DNA from: Pseudomonadota bacterium
GTDB taxonomy: Bacteria > Desulfobacterota > Desulfovibrionia > Desulfovibrionales > Desulfomicrobiaceae
NCBI GenBank assembly: GCA_023393525.1
Contig: JAEWKZ010000063.1
Span: 1-52,224 of the forward strand
Direction of reading: 5' to 3'
Length of the DNA: 52,224 bases
In this document: one piece after another, positions 1 through 9,386 of the stretch
Layout: each line of letters starts with the position of its first letter
Position numbering within the stretch: the first letter of the stretch is position 1
The notes under the pieces: model-generated
Databases searched by the model: none
What the model was told of the DNA's origin: nothing
Seen by the model: the letters and a program-made list of their open reading frames with translations, nothing else
Made by a program: the position numbers and the translations under genes

Positions 1-36
1 CCCCCCGCGCCCCCCCCCCCGCCGCCCCCCCCCCGC
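1..36. other. C-rich low-complexity window edge
   Basis: The first ~36 bases are nearly all C with a few G and one A. They do not continue the open reading frame that is readable from about position 40 onward. This is most simply a sequencing or assembly artefact at a contig edge rather than biological sequence. Confidence 0.6.
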
Positions 37-1912
37 CAGTGTGCGGGGAGATGTCGTCGGAGAGGCGAAACATTTCCTGCATGGCCATTTCGTGGGCGAA
101 ACGGATGATGTCATGCAGGCTGCGGCACCCTTGGGCTGAAAAGTCCGGAAGTTGCGGGTCCACCAGGTTGAGAGGGTTGATGAACTTCATGGCCTCCTGC
201 AGGGCTTTGTACACGGGACTGCCTTTCATCAGGTTCACGGGTTTGCGCGTGGACAGGATTTCGGCGACCCTTCCTGCATAGACAACCTGATTGGCGGCAT
301 CGAGGGTGATCTCCATGCCGTGCGTCAGCACGGCGGTGGCCCTGCCAACCCCGACCAGGGCCGGGATGCCGAACTCCCGCGCCACCGAGGCCATGTGGCC
401 ATTGGGGCTGCCCACATCGCTGATGATGCCCGCAATCTTGCCCATGGCCGCGACATAGGCCGGGGAAGTCTGCCGGGCCACCAGGATGGCGCCTTGGGGA
501 ACGGCGCTGAGTTCATGGTCCGGCTGCACGACGTACACCGGCCCCGAGGCGGCGCCTGGGGAAGCCGCTTGACCTCCGAACAGCAGCGGGGTCCGGCCCG
601 GCACGAGTTTGCAGCACTCGGCCTGATCCAGGCCGCCGGCACGCTGCAATGGCCTGGCCTGAAGGATGATCAGTTGGTCATTTTCGTCCAAAGCCCATTC
701 GATATCCATGGGCATGCCGTAATGGGTCTCGATGCGCAGTCCGAAATCGGCAAGGATGTCTATCTGGGCTCGAGTCAGACAGGGGCGGCCGCGCAGCTCC
801 TCCGGCACGGGCCTGGACACGATGCCGCCCTGGGGCAGCACGACGAATTTGGTCTTCTTGTCCGTGATGTCTTCGGCAAGGATAGTCATGTCCTCTCTGC
901 GCACGCGCCAAAAATCCACGTCCATGGAACCGTCGACCACGCTGACTCCCAGGCCCCAGGCTGCCGCGAGGAGCAGGTCGTCGCTGTGGGATGAGTTGGG
1001 ATCGACGGTGTAGAGGACTCCGCTGGCCCTGGATTGGATCATGGGCAGAACCAGCACGCTCATCATCACGTCCTGCTCGGAATAGCCCTTGGTCCGGCGA
1101 TAGAACACCGCTCGCGGCGTGAAGGCGCTGGCGACCACGGCGCTCCAGGCCCTGCCCATGGTCATGGGGGCCGCGCCGAGAACCGAGGCGTGCTGGCCGG
1201 CAAAGGAGGCTTCGGAATCTTCGCAGACGGCTGATGAACGCACCGCCAATCGGACGTTGGGACCGTATCGGCTGACCAGTTCCCGCGTCTTGAGCAGCAC
1301 GTCCTTTTCCAGTTCGGGAGGAAGCGGGGAAACCATGATCTTTTCGCTGATCTTGGCGCAGGCCTTTTCCAGGGCCGCGATGTCCGACAAATCAATCCCC
1401 GCCAACTGGTGACGGAAATCGTCGAGCAATCCGGACTGTTCCAGGAAGAGTGACGCCGCGGAGGCCGTGATCGCAAAGCCGGATGGGGTGGAAAGGCCGA
1501 CGCGGTTGCGGATTTCGCCCAGGTTCGCGGCTTTGCCGCCGACCTCGTCCAGTCGTTCCAGGGTGATCTCATCCAGAGGCACGGTGAGCGTCGCGTAGTC
1601 GAAGGATCTTTTTCTGGTCAGGGCGTTCAAGGCGCTTTGACCGACAGTTTCGACGCTGCCGAAGAGTTCCGGAAATTGTCCCGCGCACAGGGCGTTCAAG
1701 TCTTCGACCAGGGCGCAGCAGTGTTCCACCATGGTTCGAGCCAGACGCAGGGCCTCTTCCTGGGTGAACGACCCGCCTTCGTAGATCGTGCGCTCCAGAA
1801 ACGTCATTTGATCCAGGACGAGATTGTTGCGCGCCAGCAGGCTTTTGAAGAAAAGGTATTTCTTGCCCAACTTCTGCCGCGCGTGCGCGATGTCTTGGCC
1901 GTTTTCCTTCAT
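37..1912 (-). CDS. PEP synthase-like / PEP-pyruvate-binding protein (3' end cut)
   Basis: The protein runs off the window start. It has a short helical N-terminus, then an ATP-grasp PEP/pyruvate-binding domain beginning around residue 120 (VGGKAANLGEI, SGFAIT). Near the readable end is the swivelling phosphohistidine domain (GSPNGHMASVAREFGIPALVGV, His being the phosphocarrier). The family transfers phosphate from ATP to pyruvate through that His. The N-terminal ~110 residues before the ATP-binding part are extra compared with classical PpsA. The start at 1912 is preceded by AAGGAAAAAGG. An in-frame ATG at 1933 overlaps the kinase stop as ATGA but has a poorer ribosome site. It is the last gene of a five-gene operon with transporter and sensors. 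Substrate is unproven; PEP synthase versus a dikinase-like paralogue cannot be separated without the C-terminus. Confidence 0.85.
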
Positions 1913-1929
1913 GCTCGAACCTTTTTCCT

Positions 1930-3615
1930 TCATGCAGGGGGGCATGAGGGGATGGGCCGCGCTTCCACGGGAAGCTGGACCGTGAAGGTTGAACCGTGCC
2001 CAGGACGGCTTGTGGCGAAGATTCGCCCGCCTATGCGTTGCAGGATGCCGTGGCTGATGGACAGACCGAGTCCAGCTCCCTTGCCCGGAGCTTTCGTGGT
2101 GAAGAACGGGTCGAAAATCTTGCCCATGTTTTCGTCGGGGATGCCGAATCCCGAATCTTCGACCTGCATGCAGACGCCGCCATCGCCTCGTTTCGTGCGG
2201 ATGGTGATGCTGCCTCCCTCGGGCATGGCGTCCATGGCGTTGTTGATCAGGTTGATCAGCAATTGGCGCAGCAAGGCCGGTTCGCTCAGAATGACCGGCA
2301 GGTCCGGCTCCAGGCTTTCGTGGATTTCGATGTTTTTGTGCGAAGCTTCGCGGCGGCGCAGGGTGGCGACGTCGGACACGAGGGTGTTGAGCTGCACGTC
2401 GCGGATGGTGCCGTCGGTTTTGCCGCCGAAACTGAGGAGCTTGTGGGTGATCTCGCGGCTTCGCGCGGTCTGCGCGACAATCTGACGCAGGGCTTCCCGC
2501 AGCTCTCCGGCATCGGGATGATCCTTGAAGGTTTCGCGTTTGAGCACGTCCTGCATCCAGCCCGCCTCCTCGCCGATGATGGCCAGGGGATTGTTGACCT
2601 CGTGGGCGATGCCGACTCCAAGCTGGCTGATGGCGTCGAGTTTCTGAACCTGCATTCGATATTCGGCCAGGCGGGCTCGTTCCGTGTCCATGCTCTCCTG
2701 CCGTGCCAGGATTTTTTTGACGGTGAGCAGCGCGGCCGCGCAGAGAATGGCCATACCCAACAGACCGGAAAAAAGGTAGCGCACGGTTTGAGCATTGAGC
2801 GGTTCAAGCATTTCCCGTTCATCCCGCTGGACCACCAGCCGCCAGCCGGGGTTTCCGGTCACCGGAAGAACGCTGGCCCAGAGCCGCGTTCCCTTCCAGT
2901 CCCGCTTGAGGACAACGTTTTCCTGCGGGGCCGCGGCGGTCAGACCCGGATCCACGCTGTCCAGGATTCCTCCATGCAGTACTGAGCCGGTTTGCAGGAC
3001 GCCCGAGGGGTCGATCAGGAAAGCCTCTCCGGTGCGTCCGATTCTTTCCCTGTCCAGGATGGCGCTGAAAAGGACCGCGCTCACGGACAGGCAGGCAATG
3101 CGCTCGCGTGGATCGTTTGGCAAGGGGGCTGCGATCAGGAAAAAGGCGAGCCCGTCGGACCCGGCGTGGATTTTCGTGACGGCAAAGGCTGACGGGGAGG
3201 CGCCTGAAAGGTCTGAGAGGATGGATCTGGCGTCATCAAAGCCCGGATGGCCGGCAAGGGCGAGTCGTTCCCCGGTTTTGTCCATGATGACGATGCCTTT
3301 CAACCACGGCAAGTCTTTTTGCCACGCTTGGAACGCGTGGTAGAGCGCCGCTTCGGAGATGGTCGCGTCGTGGAAGGACAGGCCGATCGTGCGCAACGCC
3401 TGCGCGGCGGAGTGCAGATCCCCTTCGATGCGCTCGCGGTACGTGCTCGCCAGGGCGTGGATTTCGGTTTCGCGGAGACTGCGGAATTGTATCCCAAGGG
3501 TCTGGATCGCATACAGAAAAATGCAGACGAAGATGAAAAGCGTCGGCAGGAGCAGGTACATGGCGACCGTGTATCCCAGGCTTCGACGTTGTGATGAGCG
3601 TCCAGTGTCGAGCAT
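1930..3615 (-). CDS. Membrane sensor histidine kinase (Cache-type)
   Basis: 561 aa. TM helix at ~16-37, extracytoplasmic Cache-like sensor to ~278, second TM at ~280-300, then HisKA and HATPase. The phospho-acceptor is His338 in GIAHEVNNPL. The N box is NLINNAMDAM, and the G boxes are DSGFGI and GAGLGLSISHGI with DPFFTT before them, so it should be catalytically active. The ATG at 3615 has AAGGGG 5 bases upstream; a longer frame exists but lies over a hairpin and lacks sensor homology. It overlaps the next gene by a few bases or abuts it, depending on which start that gene uses. The response regulator directly upstream is the obvious partner. It shares the HEVNNPLAII/AGWM stretch with the kinase at 9553, so the two are paralogues. 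The ligand is unknown. Confidence 0.9.
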   Translation of the reverse strand: MLDTGRSSQRRSLGYTVAMYLLLPTLFIFVCIFLYAIQTLGIQFRSLRETEIHALASTYRERIEGDLHSAAQALRTIGLSFHDATISEAALYHAFQAWQKDLPWLKGIVIMDKTGERLALAGHPGFDDARSILSDLSGASPSAFAVTKIHAGSDGLAFFLIAAPLPNDPRERIACLSVSAVLFSAILDRERIGRTGEAFLIDPSGVLQTGSVLHGGILDSVDPGLTAAAPQENVVLKRDWKGTRLWASVLPVTGNPGWRLVVQRDEREMLEPLNAQTVRYLFSGLLGMAILCAAALLTVKKILARQESMDTERARLAEYRMQVQKLDAISQLGVGIAHEVNNPLAIIGEEAGWMQDVLKRETFKDHPDAGELREALRQIVAQTARSREITHKLLSFGGKTDGTIRDVQLNTLVSDVATLRRREASHKNIEIHESLEPDLPVILSEPALLRQLLINLINNAMDAMPEGGSITIRTKRGDGGVCMQVEDSGFGIPDENMGKIFDPFFTTKAPGKGAGLGLSISHGILQRIGGRIFATSRPGHGSTFTVQLPVEARPIPSCPPA

Positions 3616-3749
3616 GTTTTCCCCTTTTATGAGGTCCTTGCAATTAGTCGCGATCGAATCTGCGTGGCGCTCCCGGGAAGGCGGGATTTTCGACGACTTT
3701 TTGCAGTGACGCCCTGCACGTAACGGTGATGAGGAAAATTCTGGAAAGC

Positions 3750-3774
3750 GGCCGGGGGAGTTTTCCCCCCGGCC
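3750..3774 (-). terminator. GC-rich hairpin between regulator and kinase
   Basis: GGCCGGGGG at 3750-3758 pairs with CCCCCCGGCC at 3765-3774 around a short AGTTTT loop. There is no clear T-run on either strand. It is therefore more likely a partial terminator or an mRNA-stabilising hairpin in the 211-base gap between the response regulator and the kinase. The rest of that gap shows nothing recognisable. Confidence 0.45.
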
Positions 3775-3826
3775 AGTTAAATCAAGTCTTGATGCCAGCG
3801 TTGCAGCGGCTCGAAAATGCCGCGCT

Positions 3827-4270
3827 CTAAACCCATCTTTTCTGCAGCTTGTCGAGCAGGGCCTTTTCCTCGGCCTTGCGCAGCCTATCGTCGCGATCCT
3901 TTTTGATCTTGTAGGCTTCCTGGATCTTGACCACAAGGTACTCGTACTCGCAGGGCTTCATGAGGTAGTCATAAGCGCCGAGGCGCATGCCTTCCACGGC
4001 CGAGGAAACGTCTCCGTGACCGGTGAGCATGATGACCTCCACGCCGATGTGCTTGGCGCGGATCTCGGCCAGGGTTTCGATGCCGCTTAGGCCCGGCATC
4101 TGGATGTCGAGTATGGCCACGTCGAATTTGTTGGTGGTCAGCATGTCCAGCGCTTCCATGCCGCTGGCCGCGCCGCTCACGTTGTATCCGGTTTCGGTCA
4201 AACGCTTGGCCAGTGTTTCGCGAAAACGGTCTTCGTCGTCGATGAGGAGCAGTCTTGGCAAATTATCCAT
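3827..4270 (-). CDS. Single-receiver response regulator with C-terminal helix
   Basis: 147 aa: one receiver domain with acidic pocket D11-D12-E13, phospho-acceptor Asp55 (AILDIQMPG), Thr83 and Lys105 (YLMKP). A charged helical tail of ~30 residues follows, with no DNA-binding domain. It is CheY/DivK-like in size and probably relays phosphate or binds a protein partner. It lies between the SLC13 transporter and the Cache kinase, and the ribosome site GGAGG precedes the ATG. The sequence after the receiver (KKDRDDRLRKAEEKALLDKLQ) is strongly charged and could form a coiled coil with the kinase. Function beyond the phosphorelay is not visible. Confidence 0.9.
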   Translation of the reverse strand: MDNLPRLLLIDDEDRFRETLAKRLTETGYNVSGAASGMEALDMLTTNKFDVAILDIQMPGLSGIETLAEIRAKHIGVEVIMLTGHGDVSSAVEGMRLGAYDYLMKPCEYEYLVVKIQEAYKIKKDRDDRLRKAEEKALLDKLQKRWV

Positions 4271-4403
4271 TGATACGACCTCCTTATTCCGTCCGCCGGA
4301 CAGCTGTATCTGGCGAATGGTCTTTTGTGATTCATCGGGTTCTCAGCTTTTCATCGCTGCTTGTCTGAATAATGCAGGAGAGCATTGTCTGTATATACCG
4401 TGG

Positions 4404-5873
4404 CTATTGCCCAAATCCGATCATCGGCCAGTAGATCAGCATGCTGCCGACGGCAATCGCCAGCAAGGTCAGACACCAGGGGATTGCGACCTTGCAGAAC
4501 TCCACCTGGTTGAAATAGCCGGTGCTGTAGGCGATGATTGTCGGCGGGCAGCCGATGACCAGCATGATGAAGGAGGTGCTGATGGGCGAGAGCATGCCCA
4601 CCGCTTCGACGCTCATGTTCATCAGATTGGCCATGGGCAGGGTGATGGGCAGGCTCAGGGCCACGGCGGCCGAATTGCTCATCATGCTCGACAGGAAGGA
4701 TCCGAACATGCCCATGCCGTAGTAGGTTACGAAGGCGTTGTGGCCCTGCAGCATGGGAAGCATGGATTCTGCCAGGTACTGGCCGAGGCCGGACTTGAGC
4801 ATGGCCGCGCCAAGGGAGACGCCGGAGCCGAAGACGATCCAGGATTCCCAGGGGAACTTGTCGCAGATGGTCTTGAAGGAAACCCAGCCCGGCGCGCAGA
4901 AGCCGGCCAAGGCCAGGGCCGCGACGACCGTCAGGTGCAGCCCGGTCAGGTCGCCCAGGAACCAGAGCACGAAGGCCGCGCCAAAAACCAGCGTGACGCC
5001 GATCTCGGCGGTGCTCATCTTGGGCATTTCTTCAATTTTGGCCTCGGCGGGCAGGGACACTTCCTTGGGTCTGAAGATCAGGTAGCATACGGCCCAGGTG
5101 GCGATGGCCGTGAAGATACACAGGGGGAAGTTGATCATCATGTACTTCACGAAACCTATGTTCAACGCCACGCCCGTGGTTTCCAGAACATATTTGGATG
5201 TGATGTCCACGGCCAGAGGGCAGCGACCGCCGCCGAGCAGCGTGCCGAAGCCGCCGGCTGACGCTGAAAGCGGAATGAGGATGATAAAGAATTTGCTCAG
5301 GTTGTTGCTCTTCTTCGGAGTGATGCCCATGGCTGTGAAGATGGGCAGGATGGCGAAGAGCATGATGATGGTGATGGTCGCGTCGTGGAAGATGGAGGAC
5401 AGGATGGTGCTGCTGACCGCCACGAAGAAACTCAGCTTTTTGACGTTGGTGCCGGCGACTTTGAGGATCAGGAACAAGAGACGTTTGGCCAGCCCTACCT
5501 CGTTCAGAACCACGCCGAACATGATGATCATCATGACGAACATGACCGCCTGGTTGGCATAGGGCGCCCAGGCGTCCGATGTCTTGGTCACCTTGAAGGC
5601 GATCATTGCCGCCGTGGCCAAGAGTGCTGTGATGCCGATGGGAATGGCTTCGGACACCCAGAGGAAGACAACGGGGAGAAGGATGGCCGCCAGGCGGTGA
5701 CCTTCGGCCGGAAGGTTTTCAGGCCTGGGCAGCATCATGATGAATATTCCTATACCAAGGGCTATGAGCAGCTTGATGATCATGGACTTGCCGGACTGCG
5801 TGGGACCCTGGGGCTCTTCCTCGTGCATGAGGAGCTCGTCTGGGGAAGTATCTCGCACGTCTTGTGCACTCAT
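4404..5873 (-). CDS. SLC13/DASS-family anion:sodium symporter
   Basis: 489 aa inner-membrane protein with a ~35-residue acidic cytoplasmic N-terminus followed by about 12 hydrophobic segments. The DASS signature regions are visible: SASAGGFGTLLGGG in the first half, and SSMMSNSAAVALSLPI followed by ISTSFIMLVIGCPP in the second. These correspond to the two Ser-Asn-Thr-type sodium and substrate motifs, here SNS instead of SNT. The family imports sulfate, C4-dicarboxylates or citrate with sodium. Substrate cannot be told from sequence alone, and in a sulfate reducer either sulfate or a carboxylate is plausible. The start has GGAG 8 bases upstream. The gene is co-directional with a CBS protein upstream and a two-component pair downstream, which suggests regulated uptake. 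Confidence 0.9.
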   Translation of the reverse strand: MSAQDVRDTSPDELLMHEEEPQGPTQSGKSMIIKLLIALGIGIFIMMLPRPENLPAEGHRLAAILLPVVFLWVSEAIPIGITALLATAAMIAFKVTKTSDAWAPYANQAVMFVMMIIMFGVVLNEVGLAKRLLFLILKVAGTNVKKLSFFVAVSSTILSSIFHDATITIIMLFAILPIFTAMGITPKKSNNLSKFFIILIPLSASAGGFGTLLGGGRCPLAVDITSKYVLETTGVALNIGFVKYMMINFPLCIFTAIATWAVCYLIFRPKEVSLPAEAKIEEMPKMSTAEIGVTLVFGAAFVLWFLGDLTGLHLTVVAALALAGFCAPGWVSFKTICDKFPWESWIVFGSGVSLGAAMLKSGLGQYLAESMLPMLQGHNAFVTYYGMGMFGSFLSSMMSNSAAVALSLPITLPMANLMNMSVEAVGMLSPISTSFIMLVIGCPPTIIAYSTGYFNQVEFCKVAIPWCLTLLAIAVGSMLIYWPMIGFGQ

Positions 5874-5940
5874 GGATTCTCTCCTTTTATGTTCAGTGTG
5901 TTAACTTGGCGGTGACAACTTCGCTTGAGCAAACTGCGCA

Positions 5941-6495
5941 TCAAAGGCCGCACGACTCTTTGATTCTGCGACCGATTTCCTTGTACACGTCGGAAAAGCG
6001 CAAAAGGCCTACGAGTTTCTTGCCGTCCATGACGAAAAGAGAGTCATGCTTGAACATGACAAAGCGATGGAAGGCGTTGTTCAGATTCGCGTCATGGTCG
6101 ATGATTTGGGACGATTTCGGCGGCTGGATGAAATCCTTGACCAGGATGTCCTTGGCGGTGGTGCAGAGGTCGTCGAGGGGCTTGGCCCAGAGGGTGGTCT
6201 GCTCCTTCATGGGCTGGATCACGTAGCTGAACTTTTCAACGTAGACGCTGCTTTGCTCGTCGACGAGCTTCTCGTAGTCCGGTTCAAGGCCGCGGACCAC
6301 GTCGAGGGGAGAAAGCTTGCCCACGACCTTGTTTTCACTGTCGGTCACCAGCAGGATGCGCTGTTCGCGCTTGCCGGAAAGGTATTCCTCGTTGGCCCGC
6401 TCCAAAGCCATGACCGCTCCGGAAAAAGTGGCCGTGTCCGATATTCTGGGGAATTTGGCTATGGGGACCATGAAATCTTTTACGGATGCTTCCAT
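5941..6495 (-). CDS. Two-CBS-domain protein
   Basis: 184 aa consisting of two CBS domains. The N-terminal part reads VKDFMVPIAKFPRISDTATFSGAVMALE...RILLVTDSENKVVGKLSPLDVVRGL and the C-terminal part VKDFIQPPKSSQIIDHDANLNNAFHRFV...DSLFVMDGKKLVGLLRFSDVYKEI. CBS pairs bind adenine nucleotides and act as energy sensors or allosteric modules. The ATG at 6495 has AAGGAG at good spacing; an upstream in-frame start (6543) has no ribosome site. It is the first gene of the operon and lies ~120 bases downstream of a sigma54-like promoter. Its layout matches the CBS half of the regulator at 13800, which points to a shared ancestor or shared ligand. Confidence 0.9.
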   Translation of the reverse strand: MEASVKDFMVPIAKFPRISDTATFSGAVMALERANEEYLSGKREQRILLVTDSENKVVGKLSPLDVVRGLEPDYEKLVDEQSSVYVEKFSYVIQPMKEQTTLWAKPLDDLCTTAKDILVKDFIQPPKSSQIIDHDANLNNAFHRFVMFKHDSLFVMDGKKLVGLLRFSDVYKEIGRRIKESCGL

Positions 6496-6613
6496 TATCC
6501 ATCGCTCCTTGGGGTTGGGCCGGAATTGAAAATTGTGCACCATCTTCGCTTCCGACGCAGGGTTGTTGCCGATTTCACGTCTTCAAATAATCTTGCAAAC
6601 GTTGTGATAGGAT

Positions 6614-6632
6614 AAACAATTCCTGTGCCAAG
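6614..6632 (-). promoter_or_regulatory. Sigma54-type -24/-12 promoter
   Basis: On the minus strand the sequence CTTGGCACAGGAATTGTTT matches the sigma54 consensus TTGGCACG-N4-TTGCW, except that the -12 GC is GT. The GG-to-GT spacing is the required 10 bases. Transcription would start near 6604, about 110 bases before the CBS gene. A sigma54 activator gene is divergent from it. Confidence 0.65.
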
Positions 6633-6737
6633 TTTTTCTGCGCGATATAGATTTTTTTATTTAATATGCTGATATTAAAGTAGATTAAATTGATATAAAT
6701 TTCACAAAGAATGATTGTTTTTTAGCGAACACAAGTT

Positions 6738-6767
6738 ATTTTGCTTAATTTTGCTTGATTTTGCTTT
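6738..6767. repeat. Three ATTTTGCTTN direct repeats, 10-bp period
   Basis: ATTTTGCTT occurs perfectly three times at 6738, 6748 and 6758, i.e. exactly one helical turn apart. On the minus strand it reads AAGCAAAAT. The block lies ~105-155 bases upstream of the -24/-12 element, a normal position for an enhancer-binding-protein site. It is a candidate binding site for the divergent activator. Confidence 0.6.
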
Positions 6768-6860
6768 TTTTCTCTTGAGTAGCATATCCTGCATCTGGTA
6801 GTAGGAACGGGAATTTGCATGATTCCGAGTTGCATCCGAGAGGCTTGAAAAGGAGGGAAC

Positions 6861-9386
6861 ATGGTCGCGTCCAAGGACTTTTTGAGGTGGTTGCCTCGGG
6901 CATGGCGCACTGGATCTGTGCCGGTCAGGCGCAAATTGAGAACACGCTTGTTGATGACGCTCATCCCCACGTCTCTCATCGTGCTCGCGCTGATGGGGTA
7001 CGCCACCTACTGGGCTTCATCGGAATTCATCTCCCTCGCTCTTGAACGCAATTCCCGGCTTCATGCCGTGACCACCGCCCATGCGGTGGAGACGTTGCTG
7101 GAACGCTGCAAACGGCATTTGCTCTATGCGGCCCGCAATCCCATGAATGCGCAGGATGCGGCCAATTTTCTGCGAAACATACACGAACTCGAGGGTCTGG
7201 AGTTCGCGGAATTCGGGTTCATGCCTTTGCGTGAAGGGGAGCCTGTCGTCTTTGCGAGTCGCGAAGGGGAAAGCAGGCTGCTGGGGCAGGAGGAAGTGGA
7301 CGGCATTCGCCCCGGTCCCGCGCTTCTCTACGAGCACGCTCGCGAACTGGACGCCGGAGAGGTATGGCTGTCGGAGTTCGCGGAGGTGGAGACCCCGTAT
7401 CCGAGCGTGGAGAATCCGCGCCAACGCATGTCCCGGGTGGCGATGCGCATGGTGACATCCTATGCCGGACTTGATGGCGCACCGGCCGGGTACGTCTATC
7501 TTTCCCTGGATGCGCGCGTGGTGCGCGATGTTTTGTCGCTGTACGAATCGTCTAATTCTCCCGTCTTCGCCTTTCCGCGCAATCCGAAGTTCCAGCGCTA
7601 CACATTTTTTTTCGATGCCGACGGGTGGGTGCTTTTCCAGTCCGAACCGGAACGCAACGACGACGCTCCCTTGCGCACCTTGAACGTCCGCAAGGCGTTG
7701 GCCGGCACTCTGGGCCGGCCCGGCCTGCCCGAGGCGTTTCGCCCCTCGGAGCAGAACGTCAATTATTGGAACACCGTCGACGACGTCCGCAAAGGGCACA
7801 AGGACATTGTCCGACCGCTCAAGCGCGCGGAATCCACTTCGCCCTACAGCGAGCATTTTCTCGCCTATGCGCCGGTGCGCATGCATCTCTCCCCGGATCG
7901 GGAAACCTCGGTCATCGGCGGAATCGCGTATGAGGACCGCAGCGTCCTGGTCGATCTCGCCGGATACCGGCACATCGATGTCATGCTGATCATAAGCGCC
8001 ATTTCCGTGCTGGTTCTGGTGCTGGCCATCGCGCTGGTGGCCAGAGGCACCACGCTCGGTCTGCAGGAGCTTGCCTATGCAGTGAAGAATCTCACGGAAA
8101 AGGGTGAGTGGGAGGAGGTCCGTTTGGTCGAAACGGGCTACGAGGCCGAAATGCTCAAGGATTCGATCAATTCCATGATCCGAACGCTGCAAGCCCAGTT
8201 CGAGGAGATCAAGTCGAAGGACCTGAAGATCGAGTCCGTGACCTTGAAAGAGCCTGTGGAGCTCAGCATGGGACCCGCCGCCTCCACGCTGGACGAGAGC
8301 TTTCCGGAACTTGTCGGAGCGGGGCCGTTCATGAAGCAGATGAAGCGGGACATCGTCAAGGCCAGCCAGGTCGAAGTGGACGTGCTCATCGAAGGCGAGA
8401 CCGGCACCGGCAAGCAGCTTGCGGCAGAAGCCGTGCACCGTTTGTCGTCCCGGAACGGCAAGCCTTTCATTTCCATTAATTGCGGCGAACTCGATGAGAA
8501 CCTTTTGCTTGATTCCCTCTTCGGCCATGTCAAAGGCGCGTTCACTGACGGCAAGGGGGATCGGCGAGGAGCTTTTTTGCAGGCCGATGGCGGAACACTG
8601 TTTCTGGACGAGATTCAGTCCGCATCGCTGAAGGTCCAGCAAGCCTTGCTGCGGGCGTTGTCCCTGCGCAAGATCAAGCCGCTTGGCAGCGATCAGGATG
8701 TGGACGTGAACGTTCGCCTGCTCACGGCCACCAACGTCGATTTGAAGGCGTTGATCGGGGCGGGAAAATTTCGGGAGGACCTGTACTACAGGCTCAAGGT
8801 CATCACCATCACGACTCCGCCGCTGCGGGAACAGCGGCAGAACATCCCCCTTTTGGCCATGCACTTCCTGAAAGAAGGGGAACACATGGCCGGCAGGTCC
8901 GATCTGGCCCTCTCGCGCGGGGCCCTGAAAGCCCTGGTTTCCTACGATTGGCCGGGCAATATTCGAGAACTCAAGCACGTAGTCATCACTGCGGCCGTCA
9001 TGTCCGAAGGACGTGTGATCCAGGCCGAGCAACTGGGCATAAACGGCCAGGCGAGAAACGAAGCCGTTTCATTCAACGAAAGCCCTGCTCCATTTGCGGG
9101 GAAGGAGGAGACTTTTGCCGGCCCGGCGCCTGCAAGACCCGATGCTTCGAAAAATGACGGCGCGCTGCCTCTTGACCTGAATTCCCGGCAGGTCGCGGCG
9201 TGCGAGTATGTGCAGGAGCACGGAAGCATTTCAAGCAAGGACTTGCTCGGCCTTCTGGATGGCGGCATTTCCAAGCGCACCGCGAGCTACGATCTTCAGG
9301 ACCTTGTGGACCGGGGGGTGTTGATCCGGATCGGTCGGGGGCCCGCAACCCGCTACATGCGTCCGTCCAATGCCGGACGAGGCTGA
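6861..9386 (+). CDS. Membrane-anchored sigma54 activator with winged-helix C-terminus
   Basis: 841 aa. TM at ~30-52, a long extracytoplasmic sensor (~55-370), TM at ~373-395, HAMP-like linker, then a sigma54-interaction AAA+ domain at ~483-720. Walker A is GETGTGKQ (512-519), Walker B GGTLFLDE (577-584), and FREDLYYRL carries the arginine finger. The sigma54-contacting loop, normally GAFTGA, reads GAFTDG (559-564). The C-terminus (~775-835) is not the usual Fis-type helix-turn-helix but a winged helix (SSKDLLGLLDG, RTASYDLQDLVDRGVLIRIGRG) of the type seen at the end of RecG-like proteins. A strong AAGGAGG precedes the ATG. A membrane sensor fused directly to an activator is unusual; signal and DNA site are unknown. 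It probably controls the divergent operon. Confidence 0.9.
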   Translation: MVASKDFLRWLPRAWRTGSVPVRRKLRTRLLMTLIPTSLIVLALMGYATYWASSEFISLALERNSRLHAVTTAHAVETLLERCKRHLLYAARNPMNAQDAANFLRNIHELEGLEFAEFGFMPLREGEPVVFASREGESRLLGQEEVDGIRPGPALLYEHARELDAGEVWLSEFAEVETPYPSVENPRQRMSRVAMRMVTSYAGLDGAPAGYVYLSLDARVVRDVLSLYESSNSPVFAFPRNPKFQRYTFFFDADGWVLFQSEPERNDDAPLRTLNVRKALAGTLGRPGLPEAFRPSEQNVNYWNTVDDVRKGHKDIVRPLKRAESTSPYSEHFLAYAPVRMHLSPDRETSVIGGIAYEDRSVLVDLAGYRHIDVMLIISAISVLVLVLAIALVARGTTLGLQELAYAVKNLTEKGEWEEVRLVETGYEAEMLKDSINSMIRTLQAQFEEIKSKDLKIESVTLKEPVELSMGPAASTLDESFPELVGAGPFMKQMKRDIVKASQVEVDVLIEGETGTGKQLAAEAVHRLSSRNGKPFISINCGELDENLLLDSLFGHVKGAFTDGKGDRRGAFLQADGGTLFLDEIQSASLKVQQALLRALSLRKIKPLGSDQDVDVNVRLLTATNVDLKALIGAGKFREDLYYRLKVITITTPPLREQRQNIPLLAMHFLKEGEHMAGRSDLALSRGALKALVSYDWPGNIRELKHVVITAAVMSEGRVIQAEQLGINGQARNEAVSFNESPAPFAGKEETFAGPAPARPDASKNDGALPLDLNSRQVAACEYVQEHGSISSKDLLGLLDGGISKRTASYDLQDLVDRGVLIRIGRGPATRYMRPSNAGRG

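Larger units (their letters stand above)
6544..6860. other. AT-rich divergent intergenic region
   Basis: This 317-base region separates the divergent operons and is far richer in A+T than its neighbours. It contains the minus-strand sigma54-type element (6614-6632) and a triple direct repeat (6738-6767). No gene or RNA is seen in the rest. Confidence 0.7.

Noticed and set aside
7017..9032. Long minus-strand open frame opposite the sigma54 activator
   Set aside because: Composition and lack of any domain show it is the antisense shadow of a GC-rich gene with full AAA+ motifs on the plus strand.
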